A program made the translations under genes and the position numbers. A stretch of DNA of 64,000 nt, from contig NZ_RBIM01000003.1 of the NCBI RefSeq assembly GCF_003634045.1, positions 170,626 to 234,625 of the forward strand, read 5' to 3'. This stretch comes from Maricaulis maris. Its GTDB lineage: Bacteria; Pseudomonadota; Alphaproteobacteria; Caulobacterales; Maricaulaceae. A model generated the notes under the pieces. It was not told the origin of the DNA. It was given only the letters and a program-made list of their open reading frames with translations, and ran no database searches. Shown here one piece after another: positions 1-7,582 of the stretch (the first letter of the stretch is position 1; each line of letters opens with the position of its first letter).

Positions 1-3
1 TGA

Positions 4-30
4 CCGGGATCGCCATGAAGGCGATCCCGG
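4..30 (-). terminator. Flagellin transcription terminator hairpin
   Basis: A perfect 11-bp inverted repeat (CCGGGATCGCC / GGCGATCCCGG) with a 5-base loop lies 10 bases past the flagellin stop codon. The U-tract expected of an intrinsic terminator would fall outside the window on this strand, so only the stem is seen. Confidence 0.7.
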
Positions 31-40
31 CCGGACGAAC

Positions 41-868
41 TTAGCCGAAGAACGACAGGATGGTCTGCGGCGCCTGGTTGGCAATGGAGAGCGCCTGGAC
101 ACCCAGCTGCTGCTTGACTTGCAGCGACTGGAGCCGTGCGCTTTCCTTGGCCAGGTCGGCGTCGACCAAATTGCCGATCCCCTGCTCCAGCGTATCGGTC
201 AACTTCGACACGAAGGTGTTGTGCACCTCGAGTGACTTCGAAGCCGTACCCAACTTGGCCAGGGACGAGTTGAGGTTGTCGAGAGACGTTTCGATCGTGG
301 CGACAAGCGTAGATGCTTCACCAGCCGTCGCGAAGGAAGCCGCGGCCGCCACCGTCACGACACCACCGGCCAGGGTAAAGTTCTGGTCGGAGATGAGGAT
401 CGTGTTGGTACCGTCCGAGTTGGCCAAAGCCGAAACCGAGGTCACCGTCCCGTTGATCAGGTTGGTGCCATTGAATTCGGCGTTTGAAGTGATCGTGGTG
501 ATCTGGTCACGCAAGGCCTTGAAGTCTTCGTTCAGAGCCGTACGGGAGGCTGCATCAAGCGATGCATCAGATGCCGCGAGCGCCTTTTCCTTCATTTCGA
601 CGAGAATATCGGAAATCGCCTCACCGGCAGCCAGGGCTACGTCGGTGACGGAAGTCGCAAGGTCCAGACTTTGAGAGACCGCGCCATAGCCGACGACCTG
701 TGAGCGCATGCGCTGGGCAATGGCGTAAACGCCACCATTGTCCTTCGCACTGGCCACTTCCAGTCCGGTGTTGATGCGGGTCTGAACCTCGTTCATTTCC
801 ATGTTCGTCTTGTTCAGGTTCTGCAGGGCGATCATCGCCCCAGCGTTGGTGTTTACTGAAAGTGACAT
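41..868 (-). CDS. Flagellin
   Basis: This 275-residue protein is the filament subunit of the polar flagellum, exported by the flagellar type III system. The N-terminal ~130 residues (starting MSLSVNTNAG) and C-terminal ~80 residues (ending QTILSFFG) are the conserved D0/D1 coiled-coil segments. The middle is short and rich in Ser, Thr, Ala and Asn, which is typical of the small glycosylated alphaproteobacterial flagellins. The start at 868 is chosen because GGAGAG sits 7 bases upstream; an upstream ATG at 883 would put that Shine-Dalgarno inside the coding region. A sigma-54 promoter lies upstream, flbT-flaF are the next genes on the same strand, and a flmG-like gene is nearby. Other flagellin copies probably exist elsewhere. 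Confidence 0.95.
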   Translation of the reverse strand: MSLSVNTNAGAMIALQNLNKTNMEMNEVQTRINTGLEVASAKDNGGVYAIAQRMRSQVVGYGAVSQSLDLATSVTDVALAAGEAISDILVEMKEKALAASDASLDAASRTALNEDFKALRDQITTITSNAEFNGTNLINGTVTSVSALANSDGTNTILISDQNFTLAGGVVTVAAAASFATAGEASTLVATIETSLDNLNSSLAKLGTASKSLEVHNTFVSKLTDTLEQGIGNLVDADLAKESARLQSLQVKQQLGVQALSIANQAPQTILSFFG

Positions 869-931
869 TGTTTTGCTCTCCATTCTGGATGCGTTTCAGG
901 CCGAGTTTTTCAGCCGCGAGCGTTTTGCTCG
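869..931 (-). promoter_or_regulatory. Flagellin 5' untranslated leader, possible FlbT target
   Basis: If transcription starts 12 bases after the -12 element, the mRNA has a leader of about 63 nt. The 9-mer GAGCAAAAC occurs twice in it: at the very 5' end (complement of 922-930) and again overlapping the Shine-Dalgarno (complement of 870-878). In Caulobacter, FlbT acts post-transcriptionally on the flagellin leader. That the repeat takes part in this is inference. Confidence 0.5.
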
Positions 932-942
932 CATCAGGTATC

Positions 943-956
943 GCAAACGGCGTGCC
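943..956 (-). promoter_or_regulatory. Sigma-54 (RpoN) promoter of flagellin
   Basis: Read on the minus strand the site is GGCAC-GCCGT-TTGC, matching the -24/-12 consensus GGCAC-N5-TTGC with exact spacing. It lies about 75 bases upstream of the flagellin start. Late flagellar genes of Caulobacter relatives are sigma-54 dependent, which fits. Confidence 0.8.
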
Positions 957-1003
957 GCATTGGACGCGCAATTTAGTCAATGATTTGAATATTTTAGGAT
1001 ATT

Positions 1004-1032
1004 AAAAAAGGCACCTTCCGGAGAAGGTGCCT
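1004..1032 (-). terminator. Intrinsic terminator of flbT-flaF
   Basis: A perfect 9-bp stem (AGGCACCTT / AAGGTGCCT) with a 6-base loop is followed on the minus strand by six T residues. It lies 36 bases past the flaF stop, so the flbT-flaF transcript ends here and flagellin has its own promoter. Confidence 0.9.
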
Positions 1033-1068
1033 GTTCCTGCCTGCCTGTTATTGCCGCCCCGGCAGTTC

Positions 1069-1449
1069 TTACCCTACGGCCTGATCCGCGCCGGCACCGG
1101 CCTGTGGCATCAACCCCTGCATGACGGTCCGGTTGATATCGACCAGATCATCGATCGCTTCGGGATTGCGCATGGCGTGACTGCCGTGTTTGGAGACGAA
1201 GATCGACAGGGAAATGATCGCCGCACGGAGCGCTTCCGGCAGCTGGTTGTCCTGACTGGCGCAGTCGAGCGCCAGATTGCTCCAGACGCGCCGATTCCAG
1301 TCAATGGCCTCGGCCCGGTCACGGACCGCTTCCATGGGGAGCGTCTTGGCGTTCATGAGCGACCGCGTCACCTGGGCAAAGAGCCGGTATTCGGTGGCAC
1401 GGGGATCCTCCGCGCGTGCGGCGGTCTTCTGATAAGCTTGAAAGGACAT
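1069..1449 (-). CDS. flaF: Flagellar biosynthesis regulator FlaF
   Basis: This 126-residue soluble protein begins MSFQAYQKTAARAEDPRATE, characteristic of FlaF. In Caulobacter, FlaF is needed for flagellin synthesis or secretion and works with FlbT, which represses flagellin translation until the hook is complete. The start codon overlaps the flbT stop codon (TGATG), so the two are translationally coupled. The length is typical of the family. An intrinsic terminator follows. The assignment is secure from sequence and neighbours. Confidence 0.93.
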   Translation of the reverse strand: MSFQAYQKTAARAEDPRATEYRLFAQVTRSLMNAKTLPMEAVRDRAEAIDWNRRVWSNLALDCASQDNQLPEALRAAIISLSIFVSKHGSHAMRNPEAIDDLVDINRTVMQGLMPQAGAGADQAVG

Positions 1450-1835
1450 CAGCCCAGCCTCTCGGCTTCGTAGGTCATGAGTTTGCGGCAGCCCAGAAGC
1501 GCCTTGTAATGCTCGCCCGCCATCACATCACGACTGACATTGACACACAGGGCCAGCAATTCCGGCGCCGAGACAACGCCCATGAACTCATTCATGCGCA
1601 GCACGAATTCGTCATAGAGCTTGTCGTCATTCTTGTCGGACAGATACATCATCATGATCGGGAAATAGATCCGCTTCACGGGCGTATCGACATCGGCGGC
1701 TTGCAGGATGTCCTTTTCGCGGAGCACCGAAGCCTTGTTCTGCAGCACAAGATTGGCCCGCCGGTCACCGTTTTCGATAACGGCTCCGTTCAGGACAAAC
1801 TTCTCGCCGGGTTTGAGCGAGATTTTGAGCGGCAT
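1449..1835 (-). CDS. flbT: Flagellin translational repressor FlbT
   Basis: This 128-residue protein starts MPLKISLKPGEKFVLNGAVI, the hallmark of FlbT. In Caulobacter, FlbT promotes decay or repression of flagellin mRNA through its 5' leader before hook assembly is finished. The start at 1835 is preceded by GGAGGG at suitable spacing; the reading frame is open further upstream but shows no flagellar-family sequence there. It is first in an operon with flaF and diverges from the flmG-like gene. The flagellin gene it should control lies immediately downstream. Confidence 0.93.
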   Translation of the reverse strand: MPLKISLKPGEKFVLNGAVIENGDRRANLVLQNKASVLREKDILQAADVDTPVKRIYFPIMMMYLSDKNDDKLYDEFVLRMNEFMGVVSAPELLALCVNVSRDVMAGEHYKALLGCRKLMTYEAERLG

Positions 1836-2002
1836 GGGGTCCCTCCGGTCCACAAGTGAAGCGAGCGATGACGTTCGCGATCTGCAGGTTGGCAATACGG
1901 GGTGAAGAAAAGGTTTCCGTCCCAACTTGTCGGCATCATCGAATATTAGCGAGTTCTTAAAGCGAATCCCCTGCCTTGGCTCACAGAATCGAGGCAGAAT
2001 TG

Positions 2003-3805
2003 ATGAACATGCAGGAAGCCACAGCGCTCGACCTTGATGCGGAAATTTCCGCCGAGGCCGAAATCGAGAAGAACGAAACCCGCGATGCTGTGCCCCTCGG
2101 CGCGCAGGCGGTTCGTGTGGAGGTCCCGGTCGACCGCATGCCGGCCGACCGCCGCCGCATCTATCAAAAGGTCGCCGCGCTTGCCAAACGCGCGATGAAA
2201 ACCTCGGCAGAGGGCGAAAATGTCGCCGCAGCCCGCCTGGCTCACAAGGCTTGGCTTCTCGCGCCCGACATGGCCCTGACCAATCATGTCCTCGGGCTGA
2301 TGCTGTATAATCTGGGACGATTGTCGCGGGCGCTCGATTTTTTCGAGACCGCCTGGAAGATTGATCCCAAGGACGCGGAAATCTACCAGAAACTCGGCCT
2401 TGTCGCCTGGAAGCTCGACATGCTGGAGGCGGCCGAAAAATTCTATCGCCTGCAATACAAGCTCGCGCCGACCGCCGTCGATGCCGCGATCAATCTGGGC
2501 GGCGTGCTGCGCGATGCCGGCAAGTTCGAGGAAGCAATCGAGATTCTGCGCACCGCCATCTATGCGCACCAGGAAAATTATGAACTCTGGAACTCGATGG
2601 GCACCGTCATCAATGACAGTGGTGACCCGATCCAGGCCCGCACCTTCTATGAGGAAGCGCTGCGCCTGAAGCCGGATTATGGCCGCGCCCACAATAACAT
2701 GGCCAATATCCACGAACTGCTCGGTGAACCGGAGCTCGCGATTCCGCATTTCGACGCGGCGCTGAAGGATCCTGCCGACGCGATGGAAGAGGCCACCATG
2801 CGGCACGGCCGGTCGATGGTGCTGCTGGCCGCCGGCCGCATCGAGGAGGGTTGGGCAGCCAATGAGAGCCGCCTCAATCCCAACCGCGCCCAGGCGACCC
2901 TCTTCACCCTGAAAGCGCCTTTCTGGGACGGCACCAACCCACAGCAACTGCGTGGCAAGACCGTCTTGCTGGTCGGTGAGCAAGGGCTTGGCGACGAAGT
3001 CCTCTTCATGAACATCGTCAAGGACATGCTCGAAGCCGTCGGGCCCGATGGCGAGCTGCGGATCGCCTGCGAATACCGCCTGATGCCGCTGGTCAAACGC
3101 TCCTTCCCGCAGGCCGTGGTCGGACACCACATGTCGGCCAATGTCGAAGGCCGTGACGTTCGCGTGGTGCCCAAGCTGGAAGACGGTGCCGATTTCTGGA
3201 CGCCGATGGCCACGCCGCTTCGCGCTTTCCGGAACACGATTGACGACTATCCGGCCGAGGAAGGCTTCCTCACGCCGGACCCGGCGGTGCAGTCCGAGTT
3301 CCGGACCCAGATCGACGGATTTGGCAGCGGGTTGAAAGTCGGCATTCTGTGGAAATCGCTCAATATGAATGCCCGCCGCTCGCGTTTCTTCTCGGCCTTT
3401 GATGCCTGGGAAGGTGTGCTGCGGACGCCCGGTGTCGACTTCATCAATCTGCAATATGGCAAGGTGGCGGACGAATTGGAACTGGCGCGGGAGCGCTTTG
3501 GCGTCACCATCCATCAGCCGACCGATATCGACCTCAAGATGGAGCTCGACAAGGTGGCCGCCTACGCCTCGGCCTGCGACCTCGTGCTCGGCCCGATGAA
3601 TGCGACCTCCAACCTCGCCGCGGCCTGCGGCGGCAAGGTCTGGTTCATCCACGCCCGCTCATCGACCTGGACCCTGCTCGGGACCGACCGGCAGCACTGG
3701 TATCCGCAGACACGCTCCTATTTCGGCAAGGGTTTCCGCGATTGGGACAATACGATGAAGCGCGTCGCCGATGATCTCGCCGCCCTTGCCGGCGCTGCGG
3801 ATTGA
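2003..3805 (+). CDS. flmG: TPR-containing flagellin glycosyltransferase (FlmG-like)
   Basis: This 600-residue soluble protein has two parts. Residues ~60-260 are tandem TPR units (for example around ALDFFETAWKIDPKDAEIY and EAIEILRTAIYAHQENYELW). Residues ~310-595 form a glycosyltransferase domain with GEQGLGDEVLF at its start and a late ATSNLAAACGGKVWF / HWYPQTRSYFG segment. This matches FlmG of Caulobacter, whose TPRs bind flagellin and whose GT domain transfers pseudaminic acid. The ATG at 2003 has GAGG 8 bases upstream; a TTG at 1976 is possible but less likely. It sits beside flagellin and opens the nonulosonate gene run, with a 3-nt gap to pseG. The specific sugar is inferred from the neighbours. 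Confidence 0.85.
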   Translation: MNMQEATALDLDAEISAEAEIEKNETRDAVPLGAQAVRVEVPVDRMPADRRRIYQKVAALAKRAMKTSAEGENVAAARLAHKAWLLAPDMALTNHVLGLMLYNLGRLSRALDFFETAWKIDPKDAEIYQKLGLVAWKLDMLEAAEKFYRLQYKLAPTAVDAAINLGGVLRDAGKFEEAIEILRTAIYAHQENYELWNSMGTVINDSGDPIQARTFYEEALRLKPDYGRAHNNMANIHELLGEPELAIPHFDAALKDPADAMEEATMRHGRSMVLLAAGRIEEGWAANESRLNPNRAQATLFTLKAPFWDGTNPQQLRGKTVLLVGEQGLGDEVLFMNIVKDMLEAVGPDGELRIACEYRLMPLVKRSFPQAVVGHHMSANVEGRDVRVVPKLEDGADFWTPMATPLRAFRNTIDDYPAEEGFLTPDPAVQSEFRTQIDGFGSGLKVGILWKSLNMNARRSRFFSAFDAWEGVLRTPGVDFINLQYGKVADELELARERFGVTIHQPTDIDLKMELDKVAAYASACDLVLGPMNATSNLAAACGGKVWFIHARSSTWTLLGTDRQHWYPQTRSYFGKGFRDWDNTMKRVADDLAALAGAAD

Positions 3806-3808
3806 TTC

Positions 3809-4735
3809 ATGACGGCGCGGTTTGCCATCCGCACTGACGGGTCCACCACCATTGGTCTGGGTCATGTCATGCGCTGCGGCGCCCTGGCCAATGCCCTAGT
3901 CGCCGAGGGCGCGGAACCGCTCTGGCTGACGACGACACCGCAGCACCGGCCCGCCGATCTGGCCCCAGGCATTGAAGTCGTCGTATTGGCCGATGATGAC
4001 GAACTCGGCCCGACACTGGACCGACACGGCATCCGCCATCTCGTCGCCGACTGGAAATTTACCGAAGCGGACCGGGTCGCGGCCCTGCGCGCCGCCGGCC
4101 GGCATGTGAGCCTGATCGGCAATTTCCTGCACGGGGCGGTACCCGACCTGCACGTCCGTCAGGGCTTTCTGCCCGCCCTTTCCCCGTCGGGCGCGGCGGC
4201 ACTGAGCGGTCCGAAATATCTCCTTCTGTCAGATGCTTACCGGGCGCTGCCCACCCGTCAGACCGCCGATCGGGCGAACCGCATCCTGGTCTCGCTGGGC
4301 GGCACGATCACGCCCGTGCTCGACCGTATCCGCGAGCGCTTGGCCGAGACGTTTTCCGGCCTTATCGACTGGCGCGGACCGGCGTCGAACGGCCCCGTGC
4401 CGCCCCTCGCGCAGGCCCTGCGCCAGGCCGATATCGGGATACTGGCCGGTGGCACCACGCTGCACGAAGCGGCAGCGACCGGCCTGCCCACCCTGTGCGT
4501 ACCGATCGCATCCAACCAGCTCGACCGCGCCGAACAGTTCGAGAGCGTCGGCCTCGGCATCAGCCTCAACCCCGACGATCCCGGCTTTGACCGCCAGTTC
4601 GAGGCCGCCCTGGAAACGCTGATGCGCGATGCCGGTCGCCGCGGCGCAATGGCGCGCAATGGTCAGGCACTGGTCGATGGCGATGGCGCCGGACGCGTCG
4701 CCCGCCATCTCATCGGACTGGCGGCGACAGCCTGA
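3809..4735 (+). CDS. pseG: UDP-2,4-diacetamido-2,4,6-trideoxy-beta-L-altropyranose hydrolase (PseG)
   Basis: This 308-residue enzyme has a GT-B-like fold. It removes UDP from the bacillosamine-type precursor in pseudaminic acid synthesis. The N-terminus carries RTDGSTTIGLGHVMRCGALA, the PseG signature, including the His-19 position expected to be catalytic. The C-terminal half carries GGTTLHEAAATGLPTLCVPI and an NQLDRAE nucleotide-binding segment. The gene follows the flmG stop by 3 bases. PseB, PseC and PseH are not in the window and must be encoded elsewhere if the full pathway exists. A legionaminate-type hydrolase (NeuC/LegG) looks different, so PseG is favoured. Confidence 0.85.
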   Translation: MTARFAIRTDGSTTIGLGHVMRCGALANALVAEGAEPLWLTTTPQHRPADLAPGIEVVVLADDDELGPTLDRHGIRHLVADWKFTEADRVAALRAAGRHVSLIGNFLHGAVPDLHVRQGFLPALSPSGAAALSGPKYLLLSDAYRALPTRQTADRANRILVSLGGTITPVLDRIRERLAETFSGLIDWRGPASNGPVPPLAQALRQADIGILAGGTTLHEAAATGLPTLCVPIASNQLDRAEQFESVGLGISLNPDDPGFDRQFEAALETLMRDAGRRGAMARNGQALVDGDGAGRVARHLIGLAATA

Positions 4736-4830
4736 GAATCGCAGTAAATCCTTAAGTCTCAACAGCTCCACTGGACGCTGGCACGGTACTGATTCGCACC
4801 GCCGCCGCGACACAGGAACAGGCGACCGGC

Positions 4831-5805
4831 ATGACCCGCAAATCCGACACTCCCATCGCAGCCGCGCCAGGCGCCGCTCAGGTCTGGCCGAACTTTCTGG
4901 TCATCGGCGCGCCGAAATCCGGCACCACCTCGCTCTACCATTATCTCAGCCAGCATCCCGACGTCTTCCTGTCGAAGGTCCGCAAGGAAGGCCGCTTCTT
5001 TTCCGGGGTCGGGGATGGCTCGGTCTATTGGCCGGACTTCTATCATTTCGACACCGCGCCCGATGTCAGCGACTACCAGGCCCTGTTCGCTGATCATGAC
5101 GGCCAAGCGCGCGTCGGTGACGTGTCGCCGGACTATTACGCCTATGCCCCGATCGCGGCCCGTCGCATCCTGACCTATTGCGGCAGCGGGACGAGAATCA
5201 TCGCCATCCTGCGCAATCCGGTCGACCGGACCTGGTCGCACTATCTGCAGAATGTCCGCCGCGATGCCGAATTTTACTCCTTCGAAAAAGCCCTCGCCGA
5301 CGAACCGCGCCGGATCGCCGCCAATTGGGGGTTTCAGTGGCTCTATGCCGATACTGGCCGCTATGCCGAACGCCTGCGCCAGTATCGCGACCGGTTCGAC
5401 GACGTGCTGATCCTGCTTCAAGACGAGCTCGACCAGGACGGTCCGGGCACGGTGCGGCGGATATTCGAGTTTCTGGAGATCGATGCCGACATCCCTGTCA
5501 CCGTCGAGGCGCGCTACAATACCGGCGGCATTCCACGTGCCAAAATGAGCATATTGGACGGTGCCCATGATGATCGCGACGGGGTGAGTTTTGAAACCCT
5601 GCACGCCGAACTCGTCGCGCCGGTGACCGGCATCGCCGGTGCCACCAGCGCCGACGGCGTCTATCCGCCGATCGATGAGGCCAAGGTCTCGATCCCGCCC
5701 ATGGCCGCCGCGACCCGGGCCCGGCTGCAAGAGAGGTTCGAGCCGGAAATCGTCGCACTGGAAGACCTGCTCGGTCGCTCGCTCGACATGTGGCGGCCCT
5801 CATGA
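4831..5805 (+). CDS. PAPS-dependent sulfotransferase
   Basis: This 324-residue cytosolic protein has the 5'-phosphosulfate loop GAPKSGTTSLYHYL at residues ~26-39 and the 3'-phosphate binding segment ILRNPVDRTWSHYLQN near residue ~127. Both are diagnostic of the sulfotransferase fold related to heparan N-sulfotransferases. It would transfer sulfate from PAPS to a hydroxyl or amino group of a sugar or glycan. Its stop overlaps the start of the ATP-grasp gene (ATGA), and the gene lies inside the flagellin-sugar run, so the acceptor is plausibly the nonulosonic acid, the glycosylated flagellin, or a related surface glycan. The acceptor is inference. A gap of 95 bases separates it from pseG. Confidence 0.85.
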   Translation: MTRKSDTPIAAAPGAAQVWPNFLVIGAPKSGTTSLYHYLSQHPDVFLSKVRKEGRFFSGVGDGSVYWPDFYHFDTAPDVSDYQALFADHDGQARVGDVSPDYYAYAPIAARRILTYCGSGTRIIAILRNPVDRTWSHYLQNVRRDAEFYSFEKALADEPRRIAANWGFQWLYADTGRYAERLRQYRDRFDDVLILLQDELDQDGPGTVRRIFEFLEIDADIPVTVEARYNTGGIPRAKMSILDGAHDDRDGVSFETLHAELVAPVTGIAGATSADGVYPPIDEAKVSIPPMAAATRARLQERFEPEIVALEDLLGRSLDMWRPS

Positions 5806-6854
5806 GCCTGGCCGCACTGACCTCCGGCATATTGGTGACAGGCGTTGGCGCTCCGCCAGGCCTGGGCACGCTGCGCTCGCTGCGCAGCGCCGATCCCGAC
5901 CTCGTCCTGGTCGCCGCCGACACCAATCCACTGGCCGGTGGCTTGTTTGAGCCGGGCACGCAGAGCCAGACCCTGCCCTCCGCCGCCGCCGATCCGGAGG
6001 CCTACCGCAAGACCGTGCGGGCGGTGTGCGAAGCGCGCGGGCTGGACATCATCATTCCCGGCTCGGAAGCCGAAGTCGCGGCGCTGGCGCCGGTCGCGCG
6101 CAGCTGGAGCGCGCAAGGACTGCGCGTGCCGGTGGCCGAGCCGGAGGTGATTGCCTTCGGGATCGACAAGGGCCTGCTGCTCGACCGCGTCAAACAGGTC
6201 GGCCTGCCGCACCCGCAGACCCTGCAACCGTCCAGCGAAGCCGATCTGGCCGACTGGTCCGGCGGCTTTCCCTGTGTGATCAAACCGCGCAGCTCACGCG
6301 GCGCGCGTGGGGTCGGCTATCCCGCCGACGCGAACGAGCTGGCCGCGGCCTGGCGCGAGACGACGGATGCGCATGGCCCCTGCCTGGTCCAGCAACTCAT
6401 CCCCGGCGGTGCCGACACCGTCTACACGATCGGCTCGCTGTGGAATCAGGGCGATCTCGTCGTCTCGACCCTGCACCGAAAGCTCCAGACCAATCCACCG
6501 ACCGGCGGGGTGGCGATTGCTGGCGAGACGGTCGATGACCCTGACTTGATGGCGGCCGGTCTTGCCGTGCTGCAAGCCTCCGGCCCCTGGCACGGCCTTG
6601 CTGCGGTCGAGCTGAAACGCCCGACCCGCGACGCGCCGGCCTTTCTGCTCGAAATCAATCCGCGGATGTGGGGCTTTGGCTATCTGATGACCCTCGCCGG
6701 CCTCAACATCCCGGCCCTGCTGGTGCGCATGCTGGCCGGACGGGAGCACGTGTCCGGCCATATCCCGTCAACCTTTCCGCCTTACGCTCCGACGCGTATG
6801 GTTCGAACCTGGCAGGATATCGAAATCCCGCCGACCGAGGAGACGCGAGCGTGA
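5802..6854 (+). CDS. ATP-grasp carboxylate-amine ligase-like protein
   Basis: This 350-residue protein has an N-terminal Rossmann-like region (ILVTGVGAPPGLGTLRSLR) and an ATP-grasp core: the nucleotide-binding segment CVIKPRSSRGARGVG near residue 160 and the metal-binding EINPRMWGFGY near residue 285. The family joins a carboxylate to an amine or thiol through an acyl-phosphate. The CarB-like subgroup is frequent in surface polysaccharide loci, where it adds amino acids or carbamoyl-type groups. The start at 5802 overlaps the sulfotransferase stop, and its own stop overlaps the next GTG start, so all are co-translated. A carboxylate such as that of a nonulosonic acid is an attractive substrate, but this is inference. 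Confidence 0.8.
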   Translation: MSLAALTSGILVTGVGAPPGLGTLRSLRSADPDLVLVAADTNPLAGGLFEPGTQSQTLPSAAADPEAYRKTVRAVCEARGLDIIIPGSEAEVAALAPVARSWSAQGLRVPVAEPEVIAFGIDKGLLLDRVKQVGLPHPQTLQPSSEADLADWSGGFPCVIKPRSSRGARGVGYPADANELAAAWRETTDAHGPCLVQQLIPGGADTVYTIGSLWNQGDLVVSTLHRKLQTNPPTGGVAIAGETVDDPDLMAAGLAVLQASGPWHGLAAVELKRPTRDAPAFLLEINPRMWGFGYLMTLAGLNIPALLVRMLAGREHVSGHIPSTFPPYAPTRMVRTWQDIEIPPTEETRA

Positions 6855-7579
6855 CCCGAACAGTCGCCGTCATCCAGGCCCGCACCGGATCCAACCGGCT
6901 GCCGGGCAAGATACTCGAGACGCTGCACGATGATGTGTCGCTGCTGGCCTATCAATGCCGCCATCTGCGCCAGATTGACGGGGTCGACGAGCTGGTGATC
7001 GCCACCACGACCAATCCCGATGACGACGCCGTGGTCACCCTGGCCGAGGGCGAAGGCATCCGCGTCTTTCGCGGTTCCGAGGAGGACGTGTTGTCGCGCT
7101 TCCTGCTGGTCGCCGACCAGACGCTCGCCAAGACGCTGGTCCGCATCACCTCGGACAGCCCGTTCCGCGATCCGGCCGTGATCGCCCGCTGCGTCGCCGA
7201 GCACAACGCCCAGGGCGCCGAATACACCCGCCCCAGCGCCGGTCACCTGCCCAAGGGGCTGCGCGCGGAAGTGGTCGAGACCGCCGTGCTGCGTCAGCTC
7301 GATGCCGCCGCCGGGACCACAGCGCGCGACCGCGAACACGTGACCGTCTTCATCCGCGACCATCTCGACCGTTTCCGCTGCCACAATGTGGATTTTCCGG
7401 AGCCGCTGCATCGACCGGATTTCGATGTCTCGGTCGATACGATCGACGATCTCGCCCTCGTACGGGCCCTCTACGCCGCCCTGTCCGAGCGCGACTGGCC
7501 GGTGGACACCGCCCATCTGTGCCGCCTGCACGACGAGACGCATGTGCTCAAATCCATCCTCACCGACCTGGCTTCCTGA
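6851..7579 (+). CDS. Acylneuraminate-type cytidylyltransferase (PseF/SpsF family)
   Basis: This 242-residue enzyme starts at GTG 6851, overlapping the preceding stop by 4 bases. The N-terminus AVIQARTGSNRLPGKIL is the nucleotide-binding signature of CMP-sugar synthetases of the SpsF/PseF group. Later motifs include RITSDSPFRDP and FDVSVDTIDDL. It should activate the nonulosonic acid with CTP to give the CMP-sugar donor used by FlmG. The Caulobacter equivalent is FlmC. It lies between the ATP-grasp gene and neuB with a 3-base gap to the latter. The exact sugar specificity cannot be read from sequence. Confidence 0.82.
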   Translation: MTRTVAVIQARTGSNRLPGKILETLHDDVSLLAYQCRHLRQIDGVDELVIATTTNPDDDAVVTLAEGEGIRVFRGSEEDVLSRFLLVADQTLAKTLVRITSDSPFRDPAVIARCVAEHNAQGAEYTRPSAGHLPKGLRAEVVETAVLRQLDAAAGTTARDREHVTVFIRDHLDRFRCHNVDFPEPLHRPDFDVSVDTIDDLALVRALYAALSERDWPVDTAHLCRLHDETHVLKSILTDLAS

Positions 7580-7582
7580 CCC

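Noticed and set aside
1836-2002. Sigma-54 promoter for flbT or flmG
   Set aside because: The nearest match (GCAA-N5-GGTGA on the plus strand near 1892) lacks the GTGCC half, so it is not convincing.
1946-3652. 568-codon minus-strand open frame opposite the flmG-like gene
   Set aside because: Shadow of a high-GC gene: no Shine-Dalgarno or domain, and the plus-strand product has clear TPR and GT motifs.
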